A stretch of DNA of 64,000 nucleotides from Alphaproteobacteria bacterium (GCA_947473805.1 CANJGB010000015.1:1-64000); one strand, 5' to 3'; positions 25,190-35,743 are shown, numbered from the stretch's first letter. Translations and numbers: made by a program. Notes: generated from the sequence alone by a model not told the origin.

Positions 25190-25531
25190 CTACTTTGCGA
25201 CCATCACGCCCTGGGCAGTCTTTTCGTGGTACTCGCCGAAGAAGCTGTATTCGCCGGCCTTCAGCGGCCCAACGTTGAATTTCACTTCCTTGCCGGCCGG
25301 AACGATCTTTTCCAGCTTGAGGCTGCGGCTTTCGAATTCCTCGGCCTTGCCGTCGAGGTTGCGCACCAGCAGCACGAACTTCTTGCCGGCGGGAACTTCA
25401 AGGCGCGGCTGGTCGAACCGGTTGTCCTTGATGCTGAGGGTAATGATCAACGGCTCGTCGGCCTGGGCGGCCGGGATGAGGAAAACAGCGGCTGACACCG
25501 CGAGAAGCGCGGCAAGTAAAATCCGACGCAT
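25190..25531 (-). CDS. EfeO-type cupredoxin domain protein
   Basis: This 113-aa periplasmic protein has a signal peptide (MRRILLAALLAVSAAVFL) and a cupredoxin domain with ITLSIKDNRFDQPRLEVPAG, VLLVRNLDGKAEEFES, and PLKAGEYSFFGEYHEKTAQG. This matches the N-terminal domain of EfeO, which handles iron or copper before transport. The type-1 copper Cys is not present, so it is not a blue-copper electron carrier. AAGGGA precedes ATG 25531, chosen over a GTG at 25549. It is the first gene of an operon with the FTR1-like permease, and probably iron-regulated. Confidence 0.85.
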   Translation of the reverse strand: MRRILLAALLAVSAAVFLIPAAQADEPLIITLSIKDNRFDQPRLEVPAGKKFVLLVRNLDGKAEEFESRSLKLEKIVPAGKEVKFNVGPLKAGEYSFFGEYHEKTAQGVMVAK

Positions 25532-25556
25532 GGAACGTTCCCTTTTCACTTTCTGC

Positions 25557-25570
25557 GAGTAATTCTCATT
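25557..25570. promoter_or_regulatory. Possible Fur-type iron-responsive site
   Basis: Minus strand AATGAGAATTACTC at 25570-25557 resembles Fur boxes (AATGAGAATnATTCTC pattern) and lies 26 bases upstream of the cupredoxin/FTR1 operon start. The match is partial and the site was judged by eye only. Its place ahead of an iron-transport operon makes it plausible. Confidence 0.4.
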
Positions 25571-25689
25571 TTATCCGGCAAATCTAGGTATTACGTGGCC
25601 AAAAGCAAGTGGACAGGCCGCCGCACCATGGCCAAGGGAGGGGCTGGCCGCTATATATCCCGCCGCTCCCATAACCTCCTGGCCGGTCC

Positions 25690-26133
25690 ATGCCTTTCAT
25701 CTTTCCGCACGGCAAGTTCTTCGACGACCTGTCGCTCGGCATGTCGGCGGCGCTGATTCGTACGGTCACGGATGACGACATCGTCAAGTTCGCGGAACTG
25801 ACCGGCGACCTCAACCCGGTGCACCTGAACGAAGCCTATGCCGAAAGCACGCCGTTTGGCCACCGCATCGCCCACGGCATGTTCGCCGCCGGATTGATCT
25901 CGGCGGTGCTGGGCACCAAGCTGCCGGGGCCGGGCACGATCTACCTGTCGCAGGAATTGAAGTTCCGCGCGCCGGTCTATATCGGGGACACCATCGTCGC
26001 GCGGGTGAAGGTCGAGGAGCTGGACGACGTCAAGGCGCGGGCAAGGTTCTCGACAACCTGCACCGTCGCCGACAAGGTGGTGATCGAAGGCATGGCGCTC
26101 GCCATGGTGCCCCGGCGCCAGCAGCTCGCCTGA
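25690..26133 (+). CDS. MaoC-family (R)-specific enoyl-CoA hydratase-like protein
   Basis: This 147-aa single hot-dog-domain protein has the hydratase-2 motif with catalytic Asp and His (FAELTGDLNPVHLNEAYA, about residues 35-52) and GRIAHGMFAAGLIS. Members supply (R)-3-hydroxyacyl-CoA to polyhydroxyalkanoate synthesis or work in lipid turnover. There are no PHA genes next to it. It lies 17 bases before ribF on the same strand, so read-through is likely. The ribosome-binding site is weak. The precise substrate is unknown. Confidence 0.85.
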   Translation: MPFIFPHGKFFDDLSLGMSAALIRTVTDDDIVKFAELTGDLNPVHLNEAYAESTPFGHRIAHGMFAAGLISAVLGTKLPGPGTIYLSQELKFRAPVYIGDTIVARVKVEELDDVKARARFSTTCTVADKVVIEGMALAMVPRRQQLA

Positions 26134-26150
26134 ACGGTCATCGAACGGAC

Positions 26151-27125
26151 ATGCGGATCATTCAGGACTATCGCGAAGTTCCCGGCGACGCGCGCGGCGC
26201 GGTCGCCGCCCTGGGCAATTTCGACGGCGTGCATCGCGGCCACCAGTCCGTGGTCGCGAAGGTGCGCGCGCTGGCGCAGCAGCACGGCGCGCCGTCCGCC
26301 ATCGTCACGTTCGAACCGCATCCGCGCCAGTTCTTCCGCCCTGCCGATCCGCCGTTCCGGCTGACGCCGTTCCCGTCCAAGGCGCGGCTGCTTGCGGCCC
26401 TGGGCATCGACCTGTTGTTCGCTCTGCCGTTCGACGCCGATCTCGCCCGCCTGGATGCCGAGGCTTTTGCCGCCCAGGTTCTGGCCGGCGGCCTGGGCCT
26501 GCGCCACGTGGTGGTCGGGCGCGACTTCCTGTTCGGACGCGGTCGTTCCGGCACGGTGGCAGGCCTCGCTTCCGCCGGCAGCCGGCTGGGCTTCGAGACC
26601 ACGACCATCGAACCGGTGCCCGAACCCGGTGGCAGCAAGATTTCCTCGTCGCACATCCGCGACCAGCTGCGGGACGGCGACCCGGTCGGCGCGGCAGCGC
26701 TTCTGGGACACTGGTGGGAGGTTGAGGGTGCGGTGGAACAGGGCGACCAGCGCGGCCGCCTGCTGGGCTTCCCCACCGCCAACGTCGCGCTGGGCGACAG
26801 CCTTGTCCCGAAGCTGGGCGTCTATGCGGTGCGCGCCGGCATCGAGGCCGGCGGTACCGTCACATGGCATGACGCGGTTGCGAATATCGGCCTGCGTCCC
26901 ACCTTCGGCAAGGACAAGGTCGCCCTCGAAGTGCACCTGCTCGGCTTCACCGGCGACCTCTACGGCCGGCCGCTGCGTGTGACGTTCAATGCCTTCGTGC
27001 GGCCGGAACAGAAGTTCGCCGGCCTCGACGCGCTGAAGGCGCAGATTGCCGCGGACAGCGCAAAAGCCACGGCCCTGCTGGCCGAACCGTCCCATGCGGC
27101 GGGCCGGTTTGGCTTGCCGGGCTAG
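26151..27125 (+). CDS. ribF: Bifunctional riboflavin kinase/FAD synthetase RibF
   Basis: The 324-aa protein has an N-terminal FAD synthetase domain with LGNFDGVHRGHQ (HxGH-type nucleotidylyltransferase motif), FEPHPRQFF, and the segment ending SSSHIRDQL near residue 165. The C-terminal riboflavin kinase domain follows with QGDQRGRLLGFPTANV (PTAN motif, Mg-ATP site) and ANIGLRPTF. It makes FMN and FAD in the cytoplasm from riboflavin. ribF next to ileS and lspA is a conserved proteobacterial arrangement. A GC-rich hairpin lies between ribF and ileS. Confidence 0.95.
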   Translation: MRIIQDYREVPGDARGAVAALGNFDGVHRGHQSVVAKVRALAQQHGAPSAIVTFEPHPRQFFRPADPPFRLTPFPSKARLLAALGIDLLFALPFDADLARLDAEAFAAQVLAGGLGLRHVVVGRDFLFGRGRSGTVAGLASAGSRLGFETTTIEPVPEPGGSKISSSHIRDQLRDGDPVGAAALLGHWWEVEGAVEQGDQRGRLLGFPTANVALGDSLVPKLGVYAVRAGIEAGGTVTWHDAVANIGLRPTFGKDKVALEVHLLGFTGDLYGRPLRVTFNAFVRPEQKFAGLDALKAQIAADSAKATALLAEPSHAAGRFGLPG

Positions 27126-27189
27126 GGCCGCCTTGGTAGAACCCTCGGCCATGGTCACGGCCCCCGGCATCACGTCGCGAATTACCGCC

Positions 27190-27212
27190 CCGGCCCCCGT
27201 CTAAGGGGCCGG
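27190..27212 (+). promoter_or_regulatory. GC-rich hairpin in the ribF-ileS gap
   Basis: Bases 27190-27197 (CCGGCCCC) pair perfectly with 27205-27212 (GGGGCCGG) across a 7-base loop. There is no T-run after the stem, so it is not a clear intrinsic terminator. It may be a leader element for ileS or an attenuator, and is reported as structure only. Confidence 0.4.
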
Positions 27213-27276
27213 TCGCCGTACATCTGCGCCGGCGCCTTGCCGCGCCGCTTCCCTGTTTCCCGTATTCAGGTTCGCC

Positions 27277-30105
27277 ATGACCACCGATTACAAGTCCACC
27301 GTATTCCTGCCCGCGACCGACTTCCCGATGAAGGCCGGCCTGCCGAAGCTTGAGCCCGATCTGCTGGCCCGTTGGGAGTCCATCGACCTCTACGGCAAGC
27401 TGCGCGCTGCCTCGAAGGGCCGCCCGAAATGGGTGCTGCACGATGGCCCGCCCTACGCCAACGGCAACATCCACATCGGCCATGCGGTCAACAAGATCCT
27501 GAAGGATGTGGTCAGCCGCTCGCGCCAGATGCTGGGCTTCGACAGCCCGTACGTGCCGGGCTGGGACTGCCACGGTCTGCCGATCGAGTGGAAGATCGAG
27601 GAACAGTACCGCGAGGCCGGTCGCGACAAGGATGCCGTGCCCATCGTCGAGTTCCGGAAAGAGTGCCGCGACTTCGCGACCCACTGGCTGGACACGCAGC
27701 GCGCCGAGTTCAAGCGCCTGGGCGTGGTGGGCGACTGGGGCAATCCCTATACGACGATGACCTTCGATGCCGAGGCGGCCATCGCGGCGGAGTGTCACAA
27801 GTTCCTGATGAACGGCGGCCTGTATCGCGGTTCGAAGCCGGTCATGTGGTCGGTGGTGGAAAAGACCGCCCTGGCCGAGGCCGAGGTCGAATATCACGAG
27901 CACGTCTCCTCGACGGTGTTCGTGAAGTTCCCGGTCGTAAAGGGGCCGGCGGCTTTGGCCGGCGCCAGCGTGGTGATCTGGACGACGACGCCATGGACCC
28001 TGCCGGGCAATCGCGCCGTGGCGCTGAAGGAAGATGCCGATTATGCGCGCATGAAGGTGCGCGAAGTGGGGGAGAAGACGCTGGCCAAGGTCGGCGACGA
28101 GGTTGTCGTCGCGGTCGAGCTGGCGGAGCAGGTGGCCAAGGCCTGCGCCATCACGGCGTGGGATGTGGTCGCGACGCTGAAGGGCGCCGACATCGCCGGG
28201 ACGATCTGCGCGCATCCGCTGCGCGGCCAGGGCTACGAGTTCGACGTGCCGGTCCTGGCCGGCGATTTCGTCACCATGGATACCGGCACCGGCTTCGTGC
28301 ACATCGCGCCGGGCCACGGCAAGGACGACTTCGAACTGTGGTGCCGCCACTTCAAGCAGGAAGACATCCCGTTCACCGTGGCCGAGGACGGCGCGTACTA
28401 TCCTTACGTCCCGCTGTTCGCCGGCAAGAAGGTGCTGAACGACCAGGGCAAGGAAGGCGACGCCAACGGCGCCGTCATCGGCGCCATGGTCGCGGCCAAC
28501 GGTCTGCTGGGCAAGGGCCGGCTGCGCCACCAGTATCCGCATTCGTGGCGCTCGAAGGCGCCGCTGATCTTCCGCAATACGCCGCAATGGTTCATCTCGA
28601 TGGAGACGAACAAGCTGCGCGAGGTGGCGCTGCAGGCCATCGACGACACGCGCTTCGTGCCGCGGTCGGGCCAGACGCGCCTGCGCGGCATGATCGAGCA
28701 GCGGCCCGACTGGGTGATCAGCCGGCAGCGCGCCTGGGGCGTGCCCATCGCCGTGTTCGTCAGCAAGCAGACCGGCGAGACGCTACGCGACCCTGACGTG
28801 AACGACCGCATCGTCCAGGCCTTCAAGGCCGAGGGCGCGGATGCCTGGTTCACCAGCCCGGCCGAGCGTTTCCTGGGCAACAATTACCAGGCCGATGACT
28901 TCGAGCAGGTGAAGGACATCCTCGACGTCTGGTTCGAGTCGGGCTCGACGCACGAGTTCGTGTTGCGCAAGTGGCCCGATCTCAAGTGGCCCGCTGACCT
29001 GTACCTCGAGGGTTCCGACCAGCATCGCGGCTGGTTCCACTCGTCGCTGCTGGAATCGTGCGGCACCAACGGCCGCGCGCCGTACGACGCCGTGCTGACC
29101 CACGGCTTCGTGCTGGACGAGAAGGGCGACAAGATGTCGAAGTCGCTCGGCAATGTCGTCGCGCCGCAGACGGTCATGGACCAGAACGGCGCCGACATCC
29201 TGCGCCTGTGGGTCGTCGCTTCCGACTACGGCGAGGATATCCGTATCGGCCAGACCATCCTGAAGACCCAGGTCGATGCCTATCGCCGCCTGCGCAATAC
29301 GCTGCGCTGGCTGCTGGGCAGCCTTGGCGGCTTCACCGACGCCGAGCGCCTGCCGGTCGGCGAGATGCCGGAACTGGAGCGCTGGGTGCTGCACCGCCTG
29401 GCCGAACTGGACGCCACGGTGCGCCAGGCCTGCGAGGATTTTGACTTCCACAAGCTGTTCGTCGCGGTGTCGACGTTCTGCGCGGTCGATCTCTCGGCCT
29501 TCTACTTCGACATCCGCAAGGACGCGCTCTACTGCGATGCGCCGACGTCGGTCCGCCGCCGCGCCGCGCGCACCGTGCTGGACAAGGTGTTCGAATGCAT
29601 CACCGCCTGGCTGGCGCCGATCCTGGTGTTCACGGCGGAAGAGGCGTGGCTGTCGCGCTATCCGTCCGCTGACGGCAGCGTGCACCTGCGTACCTTCCCG
29701 GAGGTGCCGGCGGACTGGCGCAACGACGACCTGGCAGCGCGCTGGGCGAAGATCCGTGAGCTGCGTCGCGTCGTGACCGGTGCGCTTGAGATCGAGCGCG
29801 CGGCCAAGCGTCTGGGGTCCAGCCTGCAGGCGCTGCCGGTGGTCTATGCCTCCGCCGAGCTGCTGGCGCCGCTGGACGGCGTCGATTTCGCGGAAATCTG
29901 CATCACCTCGGGCGTGGCCCTCAGCACCGAGGCGCCGCCGGCCGATGCATTCCGCCTGGACGACGTGCCGGGCGTCGCGGTCTCGCCCGTCGCGGCGGGC
30001 GGCAGCAAGTGCCTGCGCTGCTGGCAGGTCCTGCCCGAGGTCGGCACCGTGCCGGGTCATGCCGACCTGTGCCATCGCTGCGCCGGCGCCCTGGTGGCGG
30101 CATGA
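27277..30105 (+). CDS. ileS: Isoleucyl-tRNA synthetase
   Basis: This 942-aa class I synthetase charges tRNA-Ile. It has the HIGH motif in [12 protein letters not shown] (about residues 64-67), an editing domain insertion ([29 protein letters not shown]), KMSKS in [13 protein letters not shown] at about 619-623, and a C-terminal zinc finger CLRCWQ...CHRC near 911-936, as in type 1 bacterial IleRS. Length fits the family. Its last codons overlap the start of lspA (ATGA), a conserved coupling in proteobacteria. Confidence 0.97.
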   Translation: MTTDYKSTVFLPATDFPMKAGLPKLEPDLLARWESIDLYGKLRAASKGRPKWVLHDGPPYANGNIHIGHAVNKILKDVVSRSRQMLGFDSPYVPGWDCHGLPIEWKIEEQYREAGRDKDAVPIVEFRKECRDFATHWLDTQRAEFKRLGVVGDWGNPYTTMTFDAEAAIAAECHKFLMNGGLYRGSKPVMWSVVEKTALAEAEVEYHEHVSSTVFVKFPVVKGPAALAGASVVIWTTTPWTLPGNRAVALKEDADYARMKVREVGEKTLAKVGDEVVVAVELAEQVAKACAITAWDVVATLKGADIAGTICAHPLRGQGYEFDVPVLAGDFVTMDTGTGFVHIAPGHGKDDFELWCRHFKQEDIPFTVAEDGAYYPYVPLFAGKKVLNDQGKEGDANGAVIGAMVAANGLLGKGRLRHQYPHSWRSKAPLIFRNTPQWFISMETNKLREVALQAIDDTRFVPRSGQTRLRGMIEQRPDWVISRQRAWGVPIAVFVSKQTGETLRDPDVNDRIVQAFKAEGADAWFTSPAERFLGNNYQADDFEQVKDILDVWFESGSTHEFVLRKWPDLKWPADLYLEGSDQHRGWFHSSLLESCGTNGRAPYDAVLTHGFVLDEKGDKMSKSLGNVVAPQTVMDQNGADILRLWVVASDYGEDIRIGQTILKTQVDAYRRLRNTLRWLLGSLGGFTDAERLPVGEMPELERWVLHRLAELDATVRQACEDFDFHKLFVAVSTFCAVDLSAFYFDIRKDALYCDAPTSVRRRAARTVLDKVFECITAWLAPILVFTAEEAWLSRYPSADGSVHLRTFPEVPADWRNDDLAARWAKIRELRRVVTGALEIERAAKRLGSSLQALPVVYASAELLAPLDGVDFAEICITSGVALSTEAPPADAFRLDDVPGVAVSPVAAGGSKCLRCWQVLPEVGTVPGHADLCHRCAGALVAA

Positions 30106-30584
30106 GCAGCAAGTTCCGCTTCGGCCTGATGCTGGCCATCGCCACCCTGGTGCTCGACCAGGCGACCAAGCAATGGTGGCTGAGCCTGATGGCCGCGCAT
30201 CCCGAGGGCATCGAACTCACGCCGTTCTTCAACATGGTGATGGTCTGGAACCGGGGTGTCAGTTTCGGCCTGTTCAACCAGGGCGACGGCGACATGCAGC
30301 GCTGGGTGCTTATCGCCTTCACCTCGGTGGTGGTCCTGTTCCTCCTGGGCTGGTTGCGGCGGTCGACCAAGACCGGCGTGTCCTTCGGCCTGGGCCTTGT
30401 CACCGGCGGCGCGGTCGGCAATATCATCGACCGGTTCCGCTTCGGGGCAGTGGCCGATTTCCTCGACCTGCACGCCTTCGGCTGGCACTGGCCGGCCTTC
30501 AATGTGGCGGATGCCGCGATCGTGGCAGGGGTTCTGCTGCTGTTGGCCGACGCCTTGTTTCAGCCTCAAACGAAGGTAAGATAG
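30102..30584 (+). CDS. lspA: Signal peptidase II (prolipoprotein)
   Basis: This 160-aa membrane aspartyl peptidase has four transmembrane helices and the catalytic pair in [16 protein letters not shown], where the two Asp lie about 110 and 118 residues in. [11 protein letters not shown] is the other family signature. It removes signal peptides from diacylglyceryl-prolipoproteins at the inner membrane; the next gene encodes such a lipoprotein. ATG overlaps the ileS stop. The short version of the start (MSSKFRFG) was chosen because it fits the family length and the coupling. Confidence 0.95.
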   Translation: MSSKFRFGLMLAIATLVLDQATKQWWLSLMAAHPEGIELTPFFNMVMVWNRGVSFGLFNQGDGDMQRWVLIAFTSVVVLFLLGWLRRSTKTGVSFGLGLVTGGAVGNIIDRFRFGAVADFLDLHAFGWHWPAFNVADAAIVAGVLLLLADALFQPQTKVR

Positions 30585-30588
30585 GGCC

Positions 30589-31161
30589 ATGCAAAGACAT
30601 GGCCTGTTTGCCGCCGCGACCCTTGCCGCCCTGGCCCTGTCCGGGTGCGGCAACGTTCAGGAAACGCTCGGCCTCGGCAAGAAGCCGCCGGACGAATTCG
30701 CCGTCGTGAAGCAGGCGCCGCTGATTCTGCCACCGAACTACGCGCTCCGCCCGCCGGAGCCTGGCGCGTCGCGCCCAGGGGGCGTGGACCCGCGCGAAGT
30801 TGCCCAGGCCGCGCTGACCGGCCGCCGCCCCGCCACGCAGGGCGATATCGCTGGTCGTGCTGGCGGCGCGTCGAAGTCGCAGGGCGAGAACGCGCTGTTG
30901 AGCGAGGCGCGTGCAACCAACCCCGACCCGTCGATCCGCCGCAAGGTCAACGAGGAATTCTCGAACCTGGCTGAGCGTGACCGCGATTTCGTCGACCGCC
31001 TGATCTTCTGGCAGAAGGCGCAGCCGCCGGGCACCATCGTCGATCCGGACAAGGAAAAGCAGCGCCTGCGCGAGGCCGCTGCCGCCAATACCCCGCCCAG
31101 CAAGGGCGACGTGCCGATCATCGAGCGGCGCAAGCGCGGCATTCTCGAAGACATTTTCTGA
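30589..31161 (+). CDS. DUF3035 lipoprotein
   Basis: The 190-aa protein has a signal sequence with lipobox ALALSGC (Cys at residue 20), so it is a lipoprotein. The rest matches DUF3035: PPDEFAVVKQAPLILPPNY, LRPP, then a helical C-terminal half ending in a basic patch. Alphaproteobacteria carry this family next to lspA and the M16 genes. It has been proposed to be BamF, a subunit of the beta-barrel assembly complex; I cite this from memory with moderate confidence. It lies 4 bases after lspA. Location would be the outer membrane inner leaflet. Confidence 0.85.
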   Translation: MQRHGLFAAATLAALALSGCGNVQETLGLGKKPPDEFAVVKQAPLILPPNYALRPPEPGASRPGGVDPREVAQAALTGRRPATQGDIAGRAGGASKSQGENALLSEARATNPDPSIRRKVNEEFSNLAERDRDFVDRLIFWQKAQPPGTIVDPDKEKQRLREAAAANTPPSKGDVPIIERRKRGILEDIF

Positions 31162-31267
31162 TCGCTTCCGGTTCCGTTGGCCTGTGGTCCCTTGCGTCAT
31201 CGGGACCCGTTGCAGCCGGCGGAAACCGCGCCATATGGTTGTGACCCCGTCCGCCCGGAGGCATAGG

Positions 31268-32599
31268 ATGCGTCTCTCGACCGTTGTGTTTTCGCTGCTG
31301 GCCCTTGGCACGGTGCTGTCGTCCGCGCAGGCGGCGATGTTCGAGCCGCAGACCTTTACCCTCGCCAATGGCATGCGCGTCGTGGTCATCGAGGACCGGC
31401 GCGCACCGGTCGTGACCCACATGGTCTGGTACAAGGTAGGTGCTGCGGACGAGCAGCCGGGCAAGTCGGGCATCGCCCATTTCCTGGAACACCTGATGTT
31501 CAAGGGCACGCCCAGCGTGCCGCCCGGCGAATTCTCCAAGATCGTCGCCCGCAACGGCGGCCGCGACAACGCCTTCACCTCGCAGGACTACACCGCCTAT
31601 TTCCAGAACGTCGCGCGCGACCGGCTGGAACTGGTCATGCGCATGGAAGCCGACCGCATGACGCATCTGCGCCTGACCGACAAGGAAGTGCTGCCCGAGC
31701 GTGACGTGATCCTGGAGGAGCGCCGCTCGACCCTCGACAACAATCCGCGTTCCGTCCTGTCCGAACAGATGAGCGCGGTGCAGTTCATGAACCATCCCTA
31801 CCGCAAGTCGATCATCGGCTGGGAACACGAAATGCGCGGCCTGACCACGAAGGACGCGCTCGAGTTTTACGGCAAGTATTACGCGCCCAACAACGCGATC
31901 CTGATCGTCGCCGGCGACATCAACGCGAAAGAGCTGCGGCCGCTGGCGGAGAAATATTACGGCGTCATCAAGGCCAAGGCCGTGGTGCCGCGTAACCGGC
32001 CGCAGGAGCCGCCGCAACTGGCGCCGCGCCGCATTTCGCTGACCGATGCGCGCGTGCGGCAGCCCAGTTGGACCCGCACCTACCTGGCGCCGACCCGCAC
32101 CGCCGGGGAGAAGCAGCATGCCATCCCGCTCGAGGTCCTGTCGCAGATTCTCAGCGGTTCGACCGGACGCCTCGACACCCAGCTGGTGCAGGGCGAGGGC
32201 GTGGCGACCTCCGCCGGCTCCGCCTATGACGACAACGCGGTCGACCAGTCGATGTTCTACCTGTTCGCCTCGCCCAAGCCGGGTACTGACATGGCGGTGC
32301 TCGAGGCGGGTATCGACAAGGTCATCGCCGACCTGCTGGACAAGGGCGTGACCGAAGAGGAACTGGCGCGCGCGAAGATCAGCCTGCGCGCCAGCGCCAT
32401 CTATGCCCGCGACGATGCAGCATCCGGCGCGCGCATCTTTGGCGCCGCACTGCTGGCCGGGCAGAGCATCGAGGAGATCGAGGCGTGGCCCGAAATGGTG
32501 GCCAAGGTGACCGTCGCCGACGTCAACGCCGCGGCGCGCGCGGTACTGGACCTGCGCCGGTCGGTGACCGGCCAGCTGCTGCCGAAGGCGGAGAAGTGA
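31268..32599 (+). CDS. M16-family zinc peptidase, catalytic subunit
   Basis: This 443-aa periplasmic protein has a signal peptide (MRLSTVVFSLLALGTVLSSAQA) and the inverzincin motif HxxEH in AHFLEHLMFKGTP, followed by RDNAFTSQDYTAYF and a downstream Glu-rich segment. It has both M16 halves. It degrades peptides in the envelope and forms a heterodimer with the next gene, which lacks the zinc motif. GGAGG precedes the ATG. The gap to the next gene is two bases. The 106-base gap to the DUF3035 gene may hold its own promoter. Confidence 0.92.
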   Translation: MRLSTVVFSLLALGTVLSSAQAAMFEPQTFTLANGMRVVVIEDRRAPVVTHMVWYKVGAADEQPGKSGIAHFLEHLMFKGTPSVPPGEFSKIVARNGGRDNAFTSQDYTAYFQNVARDRLELVMRMEADRMTHLRLTDKEVLPERDVILEERRSTLDNNPRSVLSEQMSAVQFMNHPYRKSIIGWEHEMRGLTTKDALEFYGKYYAPNNAILIVAGDINAKELRPLAEKYYGVIKAKAVVPRNRPQEPPQLAPRRISLTDARVRQPSWTRTYLAPTRTAGEKQHAIPLEVLSQILSGSTGRLDTQLVQGEGVATSAGSAYDDNAVDQSMFYLFASPKPGTDMAVLEAGIDKVIADLLDKGVTEEELARAKISLRASAIYARDDAASGARIFGAALLAGQSIEEIEAWPEMVAKVTVADVNAAARAVLDLRRSVTGQLLPKAEK

Positions 32600-32601
32600 T
32601 C

Positions 32602-33915
32602 ATGGCGCATCGTTTCATCGCCGGCCTGTTGTTGCTGTGCGTCTTCATCCTGCCCGCCAGCGCCGCGCAGAAGATCCAGCGCGTCGTCACCCCGGCCGGT
32701 ATCGAGGTCTGGCTGGTGCAGGAAAGGAAAATTCCGATCATCGCACTGGAGGCCGCCTGGCGTGGCGGTGCGGTGGCCAACCCAAAGGGCAAGGAGGGCC
32801 TGGCGACCCTCGCCATGGGCCTGATGGACGAGGGTTCCGGCGACGACAACCGCGTGGTGTTCCACGACAAACTGGATGACAACGCGGTCGAGATGGGTTT
32901 CTCCGCCGGGCGCGACACGCTGAGCCTGTCGCTGCGTACGTTGTCGGAAAAACGCGACATCGCGTTCGAGCTGCTGGGCCAGGCGCTGACCAAGCCACGC
33001 TTCGACCCCGAGCCGCTGGAAGTATCACGCCGGCAGATGATCGTGGCGCTGGAGCGCTCTGACTCGAACCCGAACGCATTGTCGGGCCGCACCTGGAGCG
33101 CGGCGGCATTTCCGGATCATCCTTATGGCCGCCCGACCGATGGCACGCGCGAGAGCCTGCCGGCGCTGACGCGCCAGGATGTTGCCGATTTCGTTAGCCA
33201 GCGCCTGGCGCGCGACAACCTGGTCATCTCGGTCGTCGGCGACATCGATGCTGCCGGCGTGGCCACCCTTGTGGACAAGGCCTTCGCAGGCCTGCCGGCC
33301 AAGTCGGCGCCGCTGTCGGTGCCCGACGTCGTGCCGGTGGCGCAGGCTGCGCCCATTGTCGTCCAGCGCGACATTCCGCAAAGCGTCGTGGTGTTCGGCG
33401 GCCCGGGCCTGATGCGGCTCGATCCCGACTATTACGCGGCGTATGTGCTCAACTACGTCATCGGCGGCGGCGGCTTTGCGTCGCGCCTGATGGAGGAGGT
33501 GCGCGAGAAGCGCGGCCTGGCCTATGGCGTGTACACCTACCTGCAGCCGATGGACCACGCGGCGCTTCACCTCGGCGGCGTCTCGACGCGCAACGATGGC
33601 GTCGCGGAATCGCTCAGGATCGTGCGCGCCGAACTGGCGCGCTTGCGCGAGAAGGGGGTGACCGCAGCGGAACTGGCGAATGCCAAAAGCTATATCACCG
33701 GCTCGTTCCCGCTGCAGCTCAGCACCAATGCGCGCATCGCCGGGATTCTGACGTCGGTGCAGATCCAGCGCCTCGGCATCGACTACCTGGACAAGTACAC
33801 CAGCTATATCGACGCGGTAACGCTTGACCAGGTCAACCGCGTGGCGAAGCGGCTGCTTGACCCCGACCACATGCTGACCGTGGTGGTGGGCAAGCCGGTG
33901 GGGCTGGGCGGCTGA
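32602..33915 (+). CDS. M16-family peptidase-like protein, non-catalytic subunit
   Basis: The 437-aa protein has a signal peptide (MAHRFIAGLLLLCVFILPASA). At the position of HxxEH it reads LATLAMGLMDEG, so zinc binding and catalysis are lost. The R/Y substrate-clamp region of the C-terminal half is kept (GGGFASRLMEEVREKRGLAY). Such M16 pairs form a clamshell with the partner for catalysis. It starts two bases after the catalytic gene and is followed by mutL 31 bases on. Confidence 0.9.
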   Translation: MAHRFIAGLLLLCVFILPASAAQKIQRVVTPAGIEVWLVQERKIPIIALEAAWRGGAVANPKGKEGLATLAMGLMDEGSGDDNRVVFHDKLDDNAVEMGFSAGRDTLSLSLRTLSEKRDIAFELLGQALTKPRFDPEPLEVSRRQMIVALERSDSNPNALSGRTWSAAAFPDHPYGRPTDGTRESLPALTRQDVADFVSQRLARDNLVISVVGDIDAAGVATLVDKAFAGLPAKSAPLSVPDVVPVAQAAPIVVQRDIPQSVVVFGGPGLMRLDPDYYAAYVLNYVIGGGGFASRLMEEVREKRGLAYGVYTYLQPMDHAALHLGGVSTRNDGVAESLRIVRAELARLREKGVTAAELANAKSYITGSFPLQLSTNARIAGILTSVQIQRLGIDYLDKYTSYIDAVTLDQVNRVAKRLLDPDHMLTVVVGKPVGLGG

Positions 33916-33946
33916 GCGCGTTCCTGCCTTCTGCTAAACTGCTCCG

Positions 33947-35743
33947 ATGACCGGAGTCGCCGCGCCCCGCCTGCCTGTTGCCGCGATTCGCCGGCTGCCG
34001 GAAACCACTGCCAACCGCATCGCGGCGGGCGAGGTTGTGGAACGGCCGGCAAGTGCGGTCAAGGAACTGGTCGAAAACGCCATCGATGCCGGGGCCACCC
34101 GCGTCGCCATAACGCTGACAGGCGGTGGCAAGTCGCTGATCAGCGTTGTCGATGACGGACAGGGTATGGCGCCGGCCGATCTGCCGCTGGCGGTCGAGCG
34201 CCATGCGACGTCGAAACTGCCCAGCGAAGACCTGACCGACATCCGCTATCTCGGCTTCCGCGGCGAGGCGCTGCCGTCCATCGGCGCGGTCAGCCGTCTG
34301 ACGCTGACCAGCCGCCAGCCCGGTGCCGACAGCGCCTGGCAATTGACGGTCGAGGCCGGTCGCCTGGGCCAGGTCGAGCCGGCGGCGCATCCACCCGGCA
34401 CCCGCGTCGAGGTGCGCGACCTGTTCTTCGCCACGCCGGCGCGGCTGAAGTTCCTGAAGGTCGAACGCACCGAAAGCCAGCATGCCATCGACATCGTCAA
34501 GCGCCTCGCCATGGCGCATCCCGACGTGGGTTTCACGCTGCAGGACGACGGGCGGCAGGCATTGCGCCTCGACCCGTGCCCGGGTGACCTGTTCGACGCG
34601 CGCCTCGCGCGCCTGCGGCAATTGCTGGGTCCGGATTTCGCCGAGAATGCGCTGCCCATAAATGCCGAGCGCGAGGGCGTGAAGCTTGGCGGTCATATCG
34701 GCCTGCCGACCTACAATCGCGGCAATGCGCAGCACCAGTACCTGCTGGTCAATGGCCGGCCGGTGCGTGACAAGCTGTTCGTCGGCGCCGTGCGCGCCGC
34801 CTATATGGATTTCCTCGGCCATGACCGGCACCCGGTCCTGGCCCTGTTCCTCGAGGTCGAGCCCGGCTCGGTCGACGTGAACGTGCATCCCGCCAAGGCG
34901 GAGGTGCGCTTTCGCGATCCGGGCCTGGTGCGCGGCCTGATCGTCTCGGCATTACGCCACGCTTTGGCCCAGGCCGGACATCGCGCCTCGACCACTGTGG
35001 CCGGCGCGGCCTTGGGAAGTTTCCGCCCGGCCTTTGCGCCGACGCCGTTCCCGCTGCAATACGCGCCGCCGCCGCCGCGCCTGCCGCCCGGCATGGCCGA
35101 GACCGCGACCGCCTGGCAGTCGCCGGTCGCGCGCACGGAAGTGACGCCGGAAGTTTCCGCCGATCATCCGCTGGGTGCGGCGCGCGCGCAGGTGCACGAA
35201 ACCTATATCGTCGCGCAGACCGCCGACGGCATCGTCATCGTCGACCAGCATGCGGCACACGAGCGCCTGGTGTACGAGCGCATGAAGGCGTCGCTGTCGG
35301 AGACCGGTGTGGCGCGCCAGATGCTGCTGCTGCCCGAGCCGGTCGAACTGGACGAGGCCGAGGTCGCGCGCCTCACGGCCCGCGCCGGCGAGCTGGCGGA
35401 GCTGGGCCTGGTCATCGAACCCTTTGGGCCGGGCGCCCTGCTGGTACGCGAAACGCCGGCCCTGCTGGGACAGTGCGATGTGAAGGGCCTGTTGCGCGAC
35501 CTCGCTGACGACCTGGCCGAGTTCGACACGGCTTTGAGCCTGAAGGACCGGCTGGAAAGCGTCTGCTCCACCATGGCCTGCCACGGCAGCGTACGCGCCG
35601 GTCGTCGTTTGTCGGCGGACGAGATGAACGCCCTGCTGCGCCAGATGGAGGTCACGCCCCATGCCGGGCAGTGCAACCATGGCCGGCCCACATATGTGGA
35701 ATTGAAGCTGGCCGATATCGAAAAGCTGTTCGGACGGCGCTAG
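33947..35743 (+). CDS. mutL: DNA mismatch repair protein MutL
   Basis: This 598-aa GHKL ATPase has [23 protein letters not shown], and [15 protein letters not shown] in the N-terminal domain. A proline-rich linker lies at about residues 345-400. The C-terminal dimerisation domain contains [13 protein letters not shown], the endonuclease metal motif DQHA(X)2E(X)4E, and ends [11 protein letters not shown]. It therefore is likely the nicking MutL found in bacteria lacking MutH. It couples MutS to strand removal. The start has a modest ribosome-binding site. Confidence 0.96.
   Translation: MTGVAAPRLPVAAIRRLPETTANRIAAGEVVERPASAVKELVENAIDAGATRVAITLTGGGKSLISVVDDGQGMAPADLPLAVERHATSKLPSEDLTDIRYLGFRGEALPSIGAVSRLTLTSRQPGADSAWQLTVEAGRLGQVEPAAHPPGTRVEVRDLFFATPARLKFLKVERTESQHAIDIVKRLAMAHPDVGFTLQDDGRQALRLDPCPGDLFDARLARLRQLLGPDFAENALPINAEREGVKLGGHIGLPTYNRGNAQHQYLLVNGRPVRDKLFVGAVRAAYMDFLGHDRHPVLALFLEVEPGSVDVNVHPAKAEVRFRDPGLVRGLIVSALRHALAQAGHRASTTVAGAALGSFRPAFAPTPFPLQYAPPPPRLPPGMAETATAWQSPVARTEVTPEVSADHPLGAARAQVHETYIVAQTADGIVIVDQHAAHERLVYERMKASLSETGVARQMLLLPEPVELDEAEVARLTARAGELAELGLVIEPFGPGALLVRETPALLGQCDVKGLLRDLADDLAEFDTALSLKDRLESVCSTMACHGSVRAGRRLSADEMNALLRQMEVTPHAGQCNHGRPTYVELKLADIEKLFGRR

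Noticed and set aside
23227-25278. A 683-codon plus-strand frame across chrA and the FTR1/cupredoxin genes
   Set aside because: It is an Arg/Ala/Gly-rich shadow; both real genes show transmembrane patterns and family motifs.
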